DNA of 64,000 nucleotides from JAVDCA01 sp035293985 (GTDB lineage Bacteria > Pseudomonadota > Alphaproteobacteria > Rhizobiales > Xanthobacteraceae): NCBI GenBank assembly GCA_035293985.1, contig DATGLS010000040.1, positions 1 to 64,000 of the forward strand. Direction: 5' to 3'. How positions within the stretch are numbered: the first letter of the stretch is position 1; each line of letters opens with the position of its first letter. The notes below the pieces were generated by a model. The model was not told where the DNA came from. It searched no databases and saw nothing but the letters and a program-made list of their open reading frames with translations. Shown piece after piece: positions 25,356 through 33,646 of this stretch. Made by a program: the position numbers and the translations under genes.

Positions 25356-25373
25356 CAGCAACGGAGCCTCCCG

Positions 25374-26165
25374 ATGACCCAGACCGACAAGATGCTGTCC
25401 CGCAAGGAGGGTCACGTCGGCTACATGACCTTCAACAATCCGGAGCGCCGCAATGCGGTCTCGCTCGCCATGTGGGAGGCGGCCGGCCGGATCATGGATG
25501 ATTTCGCCCGCGACGATGCCATCCGCGTCGTGGTCATCTCCGGCGCCGGCGGCAAGGCCTTCGTGTCGGGCGCCGATATCTCCCGCTTCGAGAAGGAGCG
25601 CTCGGACGAGGCGGCGCAGGCTCGCTACAGCGCGATCTCCAGCAAGGCGAACGAGGCGATCTACCAGTTTCCCAAGCCGACCATCGCGATGATCCGCGGC
25701 TACTGCCTGGGCGGCGGGCTCGGGCTCGCAGTGTGCTGCGACCTGCGCATCGCGTCCGAGGATTCGCGCTTCGGCGTTCCGGCCGCCAAGCTCGGCGTCG
25801 GCTATGGCTTTACCGGCATCAAGCGGCTGGCCGACCTCGTCGGTCCCTCCTTCACCAAGGAAATATTCTTCACGGCGCGCCAGTTCGACGCCTCGGAAGC
25901 GCTCGCGATGGGGCTGATCAACCGCGCAGTGCCGGCGGACAAGCTCGAGGCCTATGTGAAGGATTATACCGATACGATCAGCAACAATGCGCCGCTCACG
26001 GTGAACTCGGTCAAGTTCATCGCCAATCAGATCGCAGTGGATCCCGATAAACGCGACCTCACGCGCTGCGACGATCTGGTGAAGCGCTGCTTCGCCAGTA
26101 AGGACTTCATCGAGGGCCGTACCGCCTTCATGCAGAAGCGCAAGCCGGCTTTCACCGGCACGTGA
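25374..26165 (+). CDS. Enoyl-CoA hydratase/isomerase-family protein lacking catalytic Glu pair
   Basis: Crotonase-fold protein of 263 aa. The CoA-binding and oxyanion-hole segments are present (AFVSGADISRF; YCLGGGLGLAVCCDLRIAS). In true hydratases a Glu lies in GGGxEL and another in FGxPE; here the first reads GGGLGL and the second FGVPAAKLG, so both catalytic Glu residues are replaced. It may be an isomerase, thioesterase, decarboxylase or other crotonase-superfamily enzyme rather than a hydratase. It lies 141 bases after the CoA-transferase, separated by a repeat, and 21 bases before the PrpD-like gene. Confidence 0.85.
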   Translation: MTQTDKMLSRKEGHVGYMTFNNPERRNAVSLAMWEAAGRIMDDFARDDAIRVVVISGAGGKAFVSGADISRFEKERSDEAAQARYSAISSKANEAIYQFPKPTIAMIRGYCLGGGLGLAVCCDLRIASEDSRFGVPAAKLGVGYGFTGIKRLADLVGPSFTKEIFFTARQFDASEALAMGLINRAVPADKLEAYVKDYTDTISNNAPLTVNSVKFIANQIAVDPDKRDLTRCDDLVKRCFASKDFIEGRTAFMQKRKPAFTGT

Positions 26166-26186
26166 TTCCCGAGCGCGAATTCGCAT

Positions 26187-27560
26187 ATGCCGGCCCACGT
26201 GCCTGACGTCTCGATCGCCGAGAAACTGGTCGACCGCATCATCGCGCTGTCACCCGAGCGCTTGCCCGCGAGCCTGCGCGCGCGATGCGAAGACCTCCTC
26301 GTCGACGTGCTCGGCCTCTGCGTCACGGCGCGCAACGAGGACTACGTCAAGGCGACGCTTCACGCCTGCGACGACGACGGGCCGTGCACCGCGATCGGCC
26401 ATGCGCGCACGCTGAGCGCGGCCGGCGCCGCGCTGGTCAACGGCACGGCGGCGCACGGCGAGGACTTCGACGATACTTTCGAAGGCGGTCCGGTGCACGC
26501 GGGCGCCGTGATCGTGCCGGCGGTGCTCGCTGCCTGCGAGCGGCACAATCCGGACGGTGCCGCGGCGCTGCTCGGCATCGCGGTCGGCGTCGAGACGATG
26601 TGCCGCCTCGGCCTGGTGACGCCGAAGCTCGTGCACAAGGCGGGCTTTCATCCGACCGCCGTGTTCGGCGCGATAGCGTCCGTGGCCGGCGTCAGCGCCG
26701 CGCTGCGCCTCGATCGGGCGCAGATGATCGCTGCGCTCGGCATTGCCGGGAGCATGGCGGCCGGGATCATCGAGTATCTCGCCGAAGGCGCCTGGACCAA
26801 GCGCATGCATGCCGGCTGGGCGGCACAATCGGGCATCCGCGCGGCGCTGATGGCCAGGCACGGCTTCACCGGGCCCCGCACCGTGTTCGAGGGCGCGCAC
26901 GGCTTCTTCCACGGCTTCGCGCACACGACCGAGGGCCGATACGACCTGCTGGTCGGCGATTTCGGCGTCCGCTGGGTCACCGAGGACCTCGCCTTCAAGC
27001 TCTATCCGTGCGGGACGATGACGCATCCCTACATCGACTGCGCCCGCCGCCTCGGCGCGCGCGGCATCAAGGCCTCAGACATCAAGGAGATGATCTGCGA
27101 GGTGGGCGAGGGGACGGTGCATCGCCTGTGGGAGCCGCTCGCCGACAAGCAGCGTCCGCGGAACGGCTATAGCGCCAAGTTCTCGACGCCCTACTGTGTC
27201 GCGTCCGGCTTCGTGCGCGGCAATGTCGGTCTCGCGGATTTTACCGACGCAGCCGTGCACGATCCGGCCGTGGTCGCGCTCGCCGGCAAGGTCAGCTACG
27301 TGATCGATCCGGACAATCCCTACCCGAACAATTTCACCGGCCACATCCGCGCGGTGATGAAAGATGGAAGCGAGATCGAGGAGCGCCAGCCCCACATCCG
27401 CGGCGGCGCCCATGAGCCGCTGTCGCGGCAGGACATCGAGGACAAGTTCGCGCTGTGCGCGGCGCATGGTGGATGGGATAAGAAGCGGATCGATACGGCG
27501 CTGCGGCTTGCACGTGGACTATACGGTGGGAAGGTCGATTTGAAACCGCTGCGAGGTTAG
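26187..27560 (+). CDS. MmgE/PrpD family protein
   Basis: 457 aa, full length for the family that includes 2-methylcitrate dehydratase and cis-aconitate decarboxylase. N-terminal all-helical domain with the conserved NGTAAHGEDFDDTFEGGPVH, then HKAGFHPTAVFGAIASVAG and the KLYPCGTMTHPYIDC block before the smaller alpha/beta domain. Most relatives are dehydratases or racemase-like enzymes acting on polycarboxylic acids. Its place in a CoA-transferase/crotonase/SDR row suggests one step in organic-acid catabolism. Exact reaction unknown. Confidence 0.87.
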   Translation: MPAHVPDVSIAEKLVDRIIALSPERLPASLRARCEDLLVDVLGLCVTARNEDYVKATLHACDDDGPCTAIGHARTLSAAGAALVNGTAAHGEDFDDTFEGGPVHAGAVIVPAVLAACERHNPDGAAALLGIAVGVETMCRLGLVTPKLVHKAGFHPTAVFGAIASVAGVSAALRLDRAQMIAALGIAGSMAAGIIEYLAEGAWTKRMHAGWAAQSGIRAALMARHGFTGPRTVFEGAHGFFHGFAHTTEGRYDLLVGDFGVRWVTEDLAFKLYPCGTMTHPYIDCARRLGARGIKASDIKEMICEVGEGTVHRLWEPLADKQRPRNGYSAKFSTPYCVASGFVRGNVGLADFTDAAVHDPAVVALAGKVSYVIDPDNPYPNNFTGHIRAVMKDGSEIEERQPHIRGGAHEPLSRQDIEDKFALCAAHGGWDKKRIDTALRLARGLYGGKVDLKPLRG

Positions 27561-27565
27561 TTGCC

Positions 27566-27653
27566 GTCATGGCCGGGCTTGTCCCGGCCATCCACGTCTT
27601 GCTTGCTGATTCGCGGTAAAGACGTGGATGCCCGGGACAAGCCCGGGCATGAC
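27566..27653. repeat. GCCCGGGCTTGTCCCGGGC hairpin repeat
   Basis: Family B here: two near-identical inverted arms, GTCATGGCCGGGCTTGTCCC...CCACGTCTT and AAGACGTGG...GCCCGGGCATGAC, around a short AT-richer loop. It can form a long cruciform or hairpin and may attenuate transcription between the PrpD-like and SDR genes. A diverged copy lies at 56445-56581. Confidence 0.75.
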
Positions 27654-27672
27654 TGAGTTCGGGGATAGGGAT

Positions 27673-28428
27673 ATGCCAGCCATGTCATCGAAACCTCTCG
27701 CCGATCGCGTCGCCATCGTCACCGGCGCAGGCCGCAACATTGGGCGCGACACCGCGCTGATGCTGGCCGAGGACGGCGCTGCCGTCGTCGTCAACGCGCG
27801 CTCCAACCAGGCGGAGGCCGATGCGGTGGTGCGTGCCATCGAGCAAGCCGGTGGCAAGGCCATGACGGCGCTGGCCGATATCGCCGATGGGGGCGCGGTC
27901 GATCGCATGGTTGCCGCGACGGTCGAGCGCTTCGGCCGTGTCGATATGCTCATCAACAATGCGGCGTTGCGGCGCGAGAAGTCGCTCGACGAGATGACCA
28001 TCACGGAATGGCGCGACGTCATGGCCGTGACGCTCGACGGCCCGTTCCTGTGCGTGAAAGCCTGCCTGCCGCACCTCGAGCGCAGCGGCGCCGGCGTCAT
28101 CATCAATGTCGGCGGCCTGAGCGGCCACAGCGGCGCACGCGACCGCCTGCACGTGATCACGGCGAAATCCGGCCTCGTCGGCTTTACGCGGGGTCTCGCC
28201 CAGGACCTCGCCGATCACAAGATCACGGTGAACCTGGTGGTGCCGGGTCTCGTCGGCACGCATCGCCCCGGCCCCGAGCCACAGCATCATTCGACCCACC
28301 ACACCCTCACCGGCGACCGCGTTCCGCCGGCCGAGGTCGCGGCCACGATCCGCTTCTTGTGCGGTCCGCTGGCACGGCACATCACGGGCCAGACCATCCA
28401 CGTCAACGGCGGGGCCTATCTGGGCTGA
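27673..28428 (+). CDS. SDR-family oxidoreductase with atypical active site
   Basis: 251 aa, classical-SDR size. The NAD(P)-binding TGAGRNIGRDTALML and the structural NNAA segment are intact. However, the usual Ser and the Tyr of YxxxK are not where expected: the helix reads HVITAKSGLVG, so the Lys is kept but Val occupies the Tyr position, and the Ser position reads Gly (NVGGLSG). Either it uses other residues, binds without catalysis, or belongs to a divergent SDR branch. ATG 27673 has a GGGGATA ribosome-binding site; a longer in-frame start reads through the repeat at 27566-27653 and is rejected. Confidence 0.85.
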   Translation: MPAMSSKPLADRVAIVTGAGRNIGRDTALMLAEDGAAVVVNARSNQAEADAVVRAIEQAGGKAMTALADIADGGAVDRMVAATVERFGRVDMLINNAALRREKSLDEMTITEWRDVMAVTLDGPFLCVKACLPHLERSGAGVIINVGGLSGHSGARDRLHVITAKSGLVGFTRGLAQDLADHKITVNLVVPGLVGTHRPGPEPQHHSTHHTLTGDRVPPAEVAATIRFLCGPLARHITGQTIHVNGGAYLG

Positions 28429-28531
28429 GCGGCGGCTGGTAACCTTGATGTCGGGACAGCGCGTGTCCCGGCAAAGTGGCCACCGGTTCGCCGAGAGGGA
28501 CACGCGCCAGGGTTCAGGGGAGGGTGCCGCG

Positions 28532-29635
28532 ATGACGACGCGCCGCGGATTTATCAAGCATGCCGGCGCCGCCGGCACGGTCTTCTGCAGCTGCGGCCTG
28601 CTCGATGCGGCGCGCGCGCAACCTCGTTCGAGCACGCCGCCGCCGCTGCGCACGCGGCCCGTCATGGTCAATGGCAAGCGCGTCAAGACCATCGATGTGC
28701 ATGCCCACTGTCTCTTCCATGAATCTCTCGCCCTGATGGGCGATCAGGCGGACCGCGTCCGCCCCAAGACCAAGGGGGCCGAGCAGATGTTCATCGCGCT
28801 CGAGGAGCGCCTCGAGGCCATGGACGCCATGGCGATCGATATGGAGGTGCTGTCGATCAATCCGTTCTGGTACCGCAAGGATCGCGATACCGCGGCCGAA
28901 ATCGTGCGCATCAACAACGAGAAGCTCGCCGAGCTGTGCGCGCAAAAGCCCGACCGCTTCGCCGCCTTCGCGTCGCTCGCCCTGCAATATCCTGATCTCG
29001 CGGTCACCCAGCTCGAGACCGCCGTGAAGAAGCTCGGCCTGCGCGGCGCCGCGATCGGCGGGAGCGTGGTCGGCGATCACTTCGCCGAGCCGAAATATCA
29101 CCCTGTCTGGGCCAGGGCCGAAGAGCTCGGCGCCGCGCTGTTCATCCATCCGCAGAGCGTGCCCGAGCTTGCGGCGCGCTTCCATGGCAACGGCTGGCTG
29201 TCGAACACCGTCGGCAATCCGCTCGAGACGACGTTGGCGCTCCAGCACCTGATCTTCGAAGGCACGCTCGACGAATTCCCCGGTCTCAAGATCATCGCGG
29301 CGCACGGCGGCGGCTACCTGCCGTCTTATGCGCCGCGTGACGATCACGCCTGCTTCGTCTCGCCGCAGAACTGCAATCCGAACATCCATCTCAAGAAGAA
29401 GCCCACCGAATATCTCAACCAGCTCTACTATGACGCGCTGGTGTTCACGCCCGAGGCATTGCGCCACCTCGTCGCCCAGGTCGGCGCGAGCCAGGTCATG
29501 CTCGGCTCCGACCATCCGATTCCGTGGGAGGAGCATCCCGTCGACCATGTCTTCGCCACCGCGACGCTCGGCGACGACGACAAGGTCGCGATCCTCGGCG
29601 GCAATGCCGCCAAGCTGTTGGGGATGAATGCGTAA
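28532..29635 (+). CDS. Tat-exported ACMSD-like amidohydrolase
   Basis: Amidohydrolase-2 family protein (367 aa) related to aminocarboxymuconate-semialdehyde decarboxylase. Metal-site motifs: DVHAHC near residue 53, HPQS (about 205), AHGGGY (about 258) and GSDHP (about 325). The N-terminus carries a twin-arginine signal (TTRRGFIKHAGAAG) with cleavage near ARAQ, unusual since most ACMSD relatives are cytoplasmic. ATG 28532 follows GGGAGGGTG. Probably decarboxylates or hydrolyses an aromatic-derived acid in the periplasm. It ends the plus-strand catabolic run that begins at 24048. Confidence 0.85.
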   Translation: MTTRRGFIKHAGAAGTVFCSCGLLDAARAQPRSSTPPPLRTRPVMVNGKRVKTIDVHAHCLFHESLALMGDQADRVRPKTKGAEQMFIALEERLEAMDAMAIDMEVLSINPFWYRKDRDTAAEIVRINNEKLAELCAQKPDRFAAFASLALQYPDLAVTQLETAVKKLGLRGAAIGGSVVGDHFAEPKYHPVWARAEELGAALFIHPQSVPELAARFHGNGWLSNTVGNPLETTLALQHLIFEGTLDEFPGLKIIAAHGGGYLPSYAPRDDHACFVSPQNCNPNIHLKKKPTEYLNQLYYDALVFTPEALRHLVAQVGASQVMLGSDHPIPWEEHPVDHVFATATLGDDDKVAILGGNAAKLLGMNA

Positions 29636-29694
29636 AGGGCCTCCCGTACAGCGAAGGCGCCCGTCGTTGAACCTGATGATCCCGTAACACGACA

Positions 29695-29747
29695 GACCCA
29701 TTTGGGTCGTGAATTTCGGCGCGCCGGTGATACATCTGCCGGCGCGC
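29695..29747. promoter_or_regulatory. Palindrome and hairpin before the SPFH gene
   Basis: A perfect 14-base palindrome GACCCATTTGGGTC at 29695-29708 is followed by a 9-bp stem GCGCGCCGG/CCGGCGCGC (29719-29727 and 29739-29747) with an 11-base loop. No U-run follows, so this is not a clear intrinsic terminator. The palindrome could be an operator for the gene at 29787. Confidence 0.35.
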
Positions 29748-29786
29748 ATTGGGGTCGGATGAAGTTTTTTCGTCAGGGAGCGATCA

Positions 29787-31778
29787 ATGGATACCCTCTT
29801 CGACCACAGCATCGCGATCGGCATCTGGATTGCCGTCGCGATCGTCATCTTGATCTTGATTCGCGCCGCGAATGTTTTTCGCTACATCCCGAATAATCAG
29901 GTCGGCATCGTCGAAAAGCTGTGGGCGCCGAAGGGCTCGATCAAGTCAGGCTTCATCGCGTTGCACGGCGAGGCGGGCTTCGAGCCCGAAATACTGCGCG
30001 GCGGCATCCATCTCTTCGTGCCGTTCACGTATCGGATCCACAGATCCGATCTCGTCACCGTCGGCCAGGGCCGCATCGCCTACGTGTTCGCGCGCGACGG
30101 CGCGCCGCTCGCGCCCTCGCAGGTGCTGGCCGCCAACGATACCGATGACAAGTCCGATTTCCAGGATGCGCGCCGCTTTCTGCTCGGCGGCGGCCAGAAG
30201 GGCCCGCAGCGAAAAATCCTGCGCGAGGGCACCTATGCCATCAACACCACGCAGTTCGCCGTCATCACCGACGAGCGCGTCTACGGCCATGCGCTGAGCC
30301 AGCAGGAGCAGGGCGTGCTCAACGCCATGCAGCAGACGATCACCGATCGCGACGGTTTCGTGCCGATCATCCTCGCGGCCGACAAGGATCTGGTCGGCAT
30401 CGTCACGGTTCATGATGGCCCGTCGCTGCAGTCGGGCGAGATCATCGCGCCCGAGGTCGGCACTGATCTGCGCAATCCCGACACTTTCCACAACAATTTC
30501 CAGGAGCCGGAGAAATTCCTCCATGCCGGCGGCTTCCGCGGACGCCAGCTGCAGGTGCTGCTCGAAGGCACCTGGTACATCAACCGCCTGTTCGCGACCA
30601 TCGAGTCGGTGCCGAAGACCATCGTCCCGGTCGGCAACGTCGGCGTCGTGATCTTCTACACCGGCCCCAAGACCGAGGACGTCTCCGGCGATCAGTATCG
30701 CCATGGCGAGCTCGTGGTGAACGGCAGCCGCGGCGTGTGGCGCGATCCGCTGCTGCCGGGCAAGTATGCGTTCAACACCTATGCGGGCAAGATCGAGGTC
30801 ATTCCGACGGTCAACTTCATCCTCAAATGGGTGCGCGGCGAGACCGGCCAGATGCGGCTCGATGAGAATCTCTCCGAGATTTCGCTCATCACCAAGGACG
30901 CGTTCGAGCCGACGCTGCCGCTCTCGGTGGTGATGCACATCGATTACAAGAAGGCGCCGATGATCATCCAGCGCTTCGGCGACGTGAAGAAGCTGGTCGA
31001 GCAGACGCTCGACCCGATGGTCAGTGCCTTCTTCAAGAACATCGCCCAGAAGATGACGCTGATCGAGCTGCTGCAGAACCGCGCCGCCATCCAGGAGGAG
31101 TCGGCCGAGCAGATGAAGACGAAGTTCGAGGCCTACTCGCTCGAGCTGCAGGAGGTGCTGATCGGCACGCCGCGCGCGCCGGTGGGCGACCAGACGATCG
31201 AGAACATCCTGATCCAGCTGCGCTCGCGCCAGGTCGCGCGCGAGCAGATCGAGACCTTCCAGGAGCAGGAGAAGGCCGCCACCCAGGAGCGCACGCTGAA
31301 CGAGGCCAAGGCCACCGCGGCGGCGCAGACCGCGCTCACCCAGTCGATGATCCAGATCAAGGTGCACGAGAACGAGGGCGCCGCCGCGCTTGCGCGCGCC
31401 CAGAAGGATGCCGAGACCGTCAAGGTCACGGCGGCCGCTAGCGGCGAGAAATCGCGCCTCGAAGGCCAGGGCGAGGCCGACCGCACGCTTGCGATCGGCA
31501 CCGCGGCCGCGCAGTCGACCAAGCTCGCGGTCGACGCCTATGGCGGCCCGGAATATCGCCTCGCAGAGCAGAACTTCTCCCGCTTCGCCGACGCGCTCAC
31601 CAAGATCAGCCAGCCGCTGGTGCCGCAATTCCAGATATCGAGCGGGCAGGGCCAGGACGGCGCCACCAGCAGCGGCGGCCTGATCCCGACCGCGCTGCTG
31701 AGCACACTCTTCGCCCGCATGATGCCCGACGCCATGGACAAGCTGAAGCAGGAGGAACAGCGCCCGACGCCGCGATAG
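29787..31778 (+). CDS. Large SPFH/band-7 (flotillin-like) membrane protein
   Basis: 663 aa. One N-terminal membrane helix (about 10-28, IGIWIAVAIVILILI) anchors a long soluble part. Before the SPFH domain lies a tandem series of similar modules of 50-110 residues, each with a VGIV-like strand and ending in a GxxxxxLxxGxYxIN motif: about 38-84, 95-153 (ILREGTYAIN), 203-266 (VLLEGTWYIN) and 284-330 (PLLPGKYAFN). The SPFH domain follows (to about 440), then a Gln/Ala/Glu-rich coiled coil (about 430-560) and a short variable tail. Flotillin-like proteins form ring or cage assemblies on membranes. It is larger than typical flotillins. ATG 29787 has GGAG upstream. Cargo and partners are unknown. 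Confidence 0.85.
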   Translation: MDTLFDHSIAIGIWIAVAIVILILIRAANVFRYIPNNQVGIVEKLWAPKGSIKSGFIALHGEAGFEPEILRGGIHLFVPFTYRIHRSDLVTVGQGRIAYVFARDGAPLAPSQVLAANDTDDKSDFQDARRFLLGGGQKGPQRKILREGTYAINTTQFAVITDERVYGHALSQQEQGVLNAMQQTITDRDGFVPIILAADKDLVGIVTVHDGPSLQSGEIIAPEVGTDLRNPDTFHNNFQEPEKFLHAGGFRGRQLQVLLEGTWYINRLFATIESVPKTIVPVGNVGVVIFYTGPKTEDVSGDQYRHGELVVNGSRGVWRDPLLPGKYAFNTYAGKIEVIPTVNFILKWVRGETGQMRLDENLSEISLITKDAFEPTLPLSVVMHIDYKKAPMIIQRFGDVKKLVEQTLDPMVSAFFKNIAQKMTLIELLQNRAAIQEESAEQMKTKFEAYSLELQEVLIGTPRAPVGDQTIENILIQLRSRQVAREQIETFQEQEKAATQERTLNEAKATAAAQTALTQSMIQIKVHENEGAAALARAQKDAETVKVTAAASGEKSRLEGQGEADRTLAIGTAAAQSTKLAVDAYGGPEYRLAEQNFSRFADALTKISQPLVPQFQISSGQGQDGATSSGGLIPTALLSTLFARMMPDAMDKLKQEEQRPTPR

Positions 31779-31801
31779 GCCGCTTGCTCCGCTATCTAAT
31801 T

Positions 31802-31846
31802 CCCTCCCCCGCTCGCGGGGGAGGGTAGGGAGGGGGCTCTCGCCAC
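31802..31846. terminator. CCCTCCCCCG/CGGGGGAGGG hairpin between convergent genes
   Basis: A perfect 10-bp stem (31802-31811 and 31816-31825) with a CTCG loop, followed by more of the family D repeat. It lies 23 bases after the SPFH stop and before the end of the converging Bug gene, so it may terminate both transcripts. There is no U-tract, hence modest confidence. Confidence 0.4.
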
Positions 31847-31878
31847 TTGCTCATGCGTCGACGCAGGGAGACCACTCG

Positions 31879-32859
31879 TCAGCGCGATTGACTCGCAAAC
31901 CGCACCACCTTGCCCCACTTCTCAGTCTCATCCGCAAGCACCTTGCCGAACTCCGCCGGCGTGCCCGGCAGCACCATCCCGCCCGTATCGAGCAGTTTCG
32001 CCCGCATCGCGTCATCCGCGAACGCCGCATTGATCTCGCCGTTCAGCCGCTCGACGATCTCGCCCGGCGTGCCGCGCGGCACGCCGATACCCGTCACCGC
32101 GCTCGCCTCGAAACCCGGCACCGTACCGGCAACCGTCGGCACATCCCGCATCGCCGCGCTGCGCGTCGCCGTCGTCACCGCCAGCGCGCGCAGCTTGCCC
32201 GCGCGCACAAAGGAGATCGCAGCCGATATCGGCTCGAACATCATCTGCGCCTCGCCCGCCGCCAGTGCCTTCAGCGCCGGCCCGCCGCCGCCGTACTGCA
32301 CGATCTCGACCGCGACGCCGGTGAGCATGCGAAACAGCTCACCGGTGACATGCGGCGAGCTCCACGTTCCGGTCGACGCCAGGCGCACCTTGCCGGGCTT
32401 GGCCTTGGCATAGGCGATCAGGTCTGCCACGTTCCTGGCGATCACCGACGGATGCACCAGCAGCACCAGCGGCCCGCGCGTGATGCCGGCCACCGGCGCG
32501 ATGTCGCGCAGGAAAACGAAATCGAGCTTTTCGGGAATCGACGCGCTGATCGCATTCGCAGGTCCGACCAGCAACAGCGTGTGCCCGTCCGGCGCCGCAT
32601 GCACGACAGCAGCGGTCGCGATGTTGCCAGCACCGCCCGGCTGGTTCTCGACGGCCACGGGTTGGCCGAGCCGGCGCGACAGCCACTCGGCGACCAGTCG
32701 CGCGAGCGTGTCATTCGGCCCGCCGGGCGGAAAGCCGACGACCAAATGCAAGGGGCGGCTTGGAAAAGGTCGAGCGCGTGCGGTCCGCATGAATGCCGGC
32801 AGGGTAGCCGCCCAGGCAGCAAACCCCAACAGCCGGCGTCGCGGAAGCGTCGTAGCCAT
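31879..32859 (-). CDS. Tripartite tricarboxylate transporter receptor (Bug/TctC family)
   Basis: Periplasmic binding protein of 326 aa. Signal peptide RRRLLGFAAWAATLPAF with a near-twin-arginine start, then the Bug signature RPLHLVVGFPPGGPNDTLARLVAEWL and the ENQPGGAGNIATAAVV loop. Such proteins bind organic acids with two ordered water molecules and may feed TctAB or act in sensing. No TctA/TctB permease genes lie in the window, a common situation for Bug proteins. It begins 3 bases after the upstream reductase-like gene, so they are cotranscribed. Confidence 0.88.
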   Translation of the reverse strand: MATTLPRRRLLGFAAWAATLPAFMRTARARPFPSRPLHLVVGFPPGGPNDTLARLVAEWLSRRLGQPVAVENQPGGAGNIATAAVVHAAPDGHTLLLVGPANAISASIPEKLDFVFLRDIAPVAGITRGPLVLLVHPSVIARNVADLIAYAKAKPGKVRLASTGTWSSPHVTGELFRMLTGVAVEIVQYGGGGPALKALAAGEAQMMFEPISAAISFVRAGKLRALAVTTATRSAAMRDVPTVAGTVPGFEASAVTGIGVPRGTPGEIVERLNGEINAAFADDAMRAKLLDTGGMVLPGTPAEFGKVLADETEKWGKVVRFASQSR

Positions 32860-32862
32860 CTC

Positions 32863-33510
32863 TTACCGTTGTCTCGTCAGCACGACGTGCGTCGCGCTGG
32901 GCGTCGGCACGTGCTCGGTGCAGCGGTAACCGAGCTTCGGCAAATCGAGACCCGCCAGCATCGCTTCGCCCGAGCCGAGCAGGGTCGGCGCAATCGCCAG
33001 GTGCATCTCGTCGATCAGGCTGGCGCTGAGATACTGCCGGATCGTGCTGACCCCGCCGCCGAGGCGGATATCCCGGCCCTGTGCGGCGTCGGTCGCGCGC
33101 CGGAGCGTGGCCTCGATGCCGTCGGTGACGAAGTGGAAGACGGTGCCGCCGTCCATGGCGAGCGATGCGCGATGGTGATGGGTGAGCACGAACACCGGCG
33201 TATGAAAGGGCGGGTTGTCGCCCCACCAGCCCTTCCAGGCGTCGTCGAGCCAGGGGCCGCGCACGGGTCCGAACATGTTGCGGCCCAGGATGCTGGCGCC
33301 GATGTTATCGAAGCCGCGCGCCGCGAAGTCGTCGTCGATGCCGGTCGCGCCGCCGTCGCGTCCGATCATATTCTGGAAGGTCCGGGTGCCGAAGACCCAC
33401 TGGTGCAGTGCCATGCCACCGACGCCGAGCGGATTTTCGTGGCTCTGGCCGGGGCCGGCGCCGTAGCCGTCGACGGATATCGAAAAGGCATGAACGCGCA
33501 GCTTGGGCAT
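32863..33510 (-). CDS. Dihydrofolate reductase / RibD C-terminal-fold protein
   Basis: 215 aa, in the family of DHFR-like reductases (RibD_C). N-terminal LRVHAFSISVDGYGAGP, central ILGRNMFGP, then GRDIRLGGGVSTIRQYL and LIDEMHLAIAPTLLGSGE. Proteins like YwjB/YyaP have this form; they are probably NADPH-dependent reductases of unknown substrate, not true DHFR. Its start lies downstream of a repeat element (33560-33632) after the soxA end. Cotranscribed with the following Bug protein; I see no functional link to sox. Confidence 0.83.
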   Translation of the reverse strand: MPKLRVHAFSISVDGYGAGPGQSHENPLGVGGMALHQWVFGTRTFQNMIGRDGGATGIDDDFAARGFDNIGASILGRNMFGPVRGPWLDDAWKGWWGDNPPFHTPVFVLTHHHRASLAMDGGTVFHFVTDGIEATLRRATDAAQGRDIRLGGGVSTIRQYLSASLIDEMHLAIAPTLLGSGEAMLAGLDLPKLGYRCTEHVPTPSATHVVLTRQR

Positions 33511-33559
33511 TTTTGGTGCTCACTTGATTTCGCCGGGGGACATGCAGGTGGTTCACTTC

Positions 33560-33632
33560 GTAGGGTGGGCAAAACGAAGCGTGCCCACCATCGCGTTACG
33601 CGTGGGCACGCTTCGCTTTACGCACCCTACGG
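33560..33632. repeat. GTAGGGTGGGCAAA inverted repeat element
   Basis: Family C here: GTAGGGTGGGCAAA...AAGCGTGCCCAC on one side and GTGGGCACGCTTCGCTTT..CACCCTAC on the other, a long imperfect inverted repeat. It fills the gap between soxA and the reductase gene. Other copies: 34459-34506 (half), 37081-37150, 58457-58525. Confidence 0.8.
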
Positions 33633-33646
33633 ATCATCGCCAAGGA

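Noticed and set aside
23841..26198. 785-codon minus-strand frame
   Set aside because: Runs antisense to three recognisable genes (CoA-transferase, crotonase and start of PrpD-like) and has shadow composition.
32863..33510. True dihydrofolate reductase (folA)
   Set aside because: Belongs to the RibD-C/YwjB-like branch; folate-binding motifs are not evident and no thyA is near.
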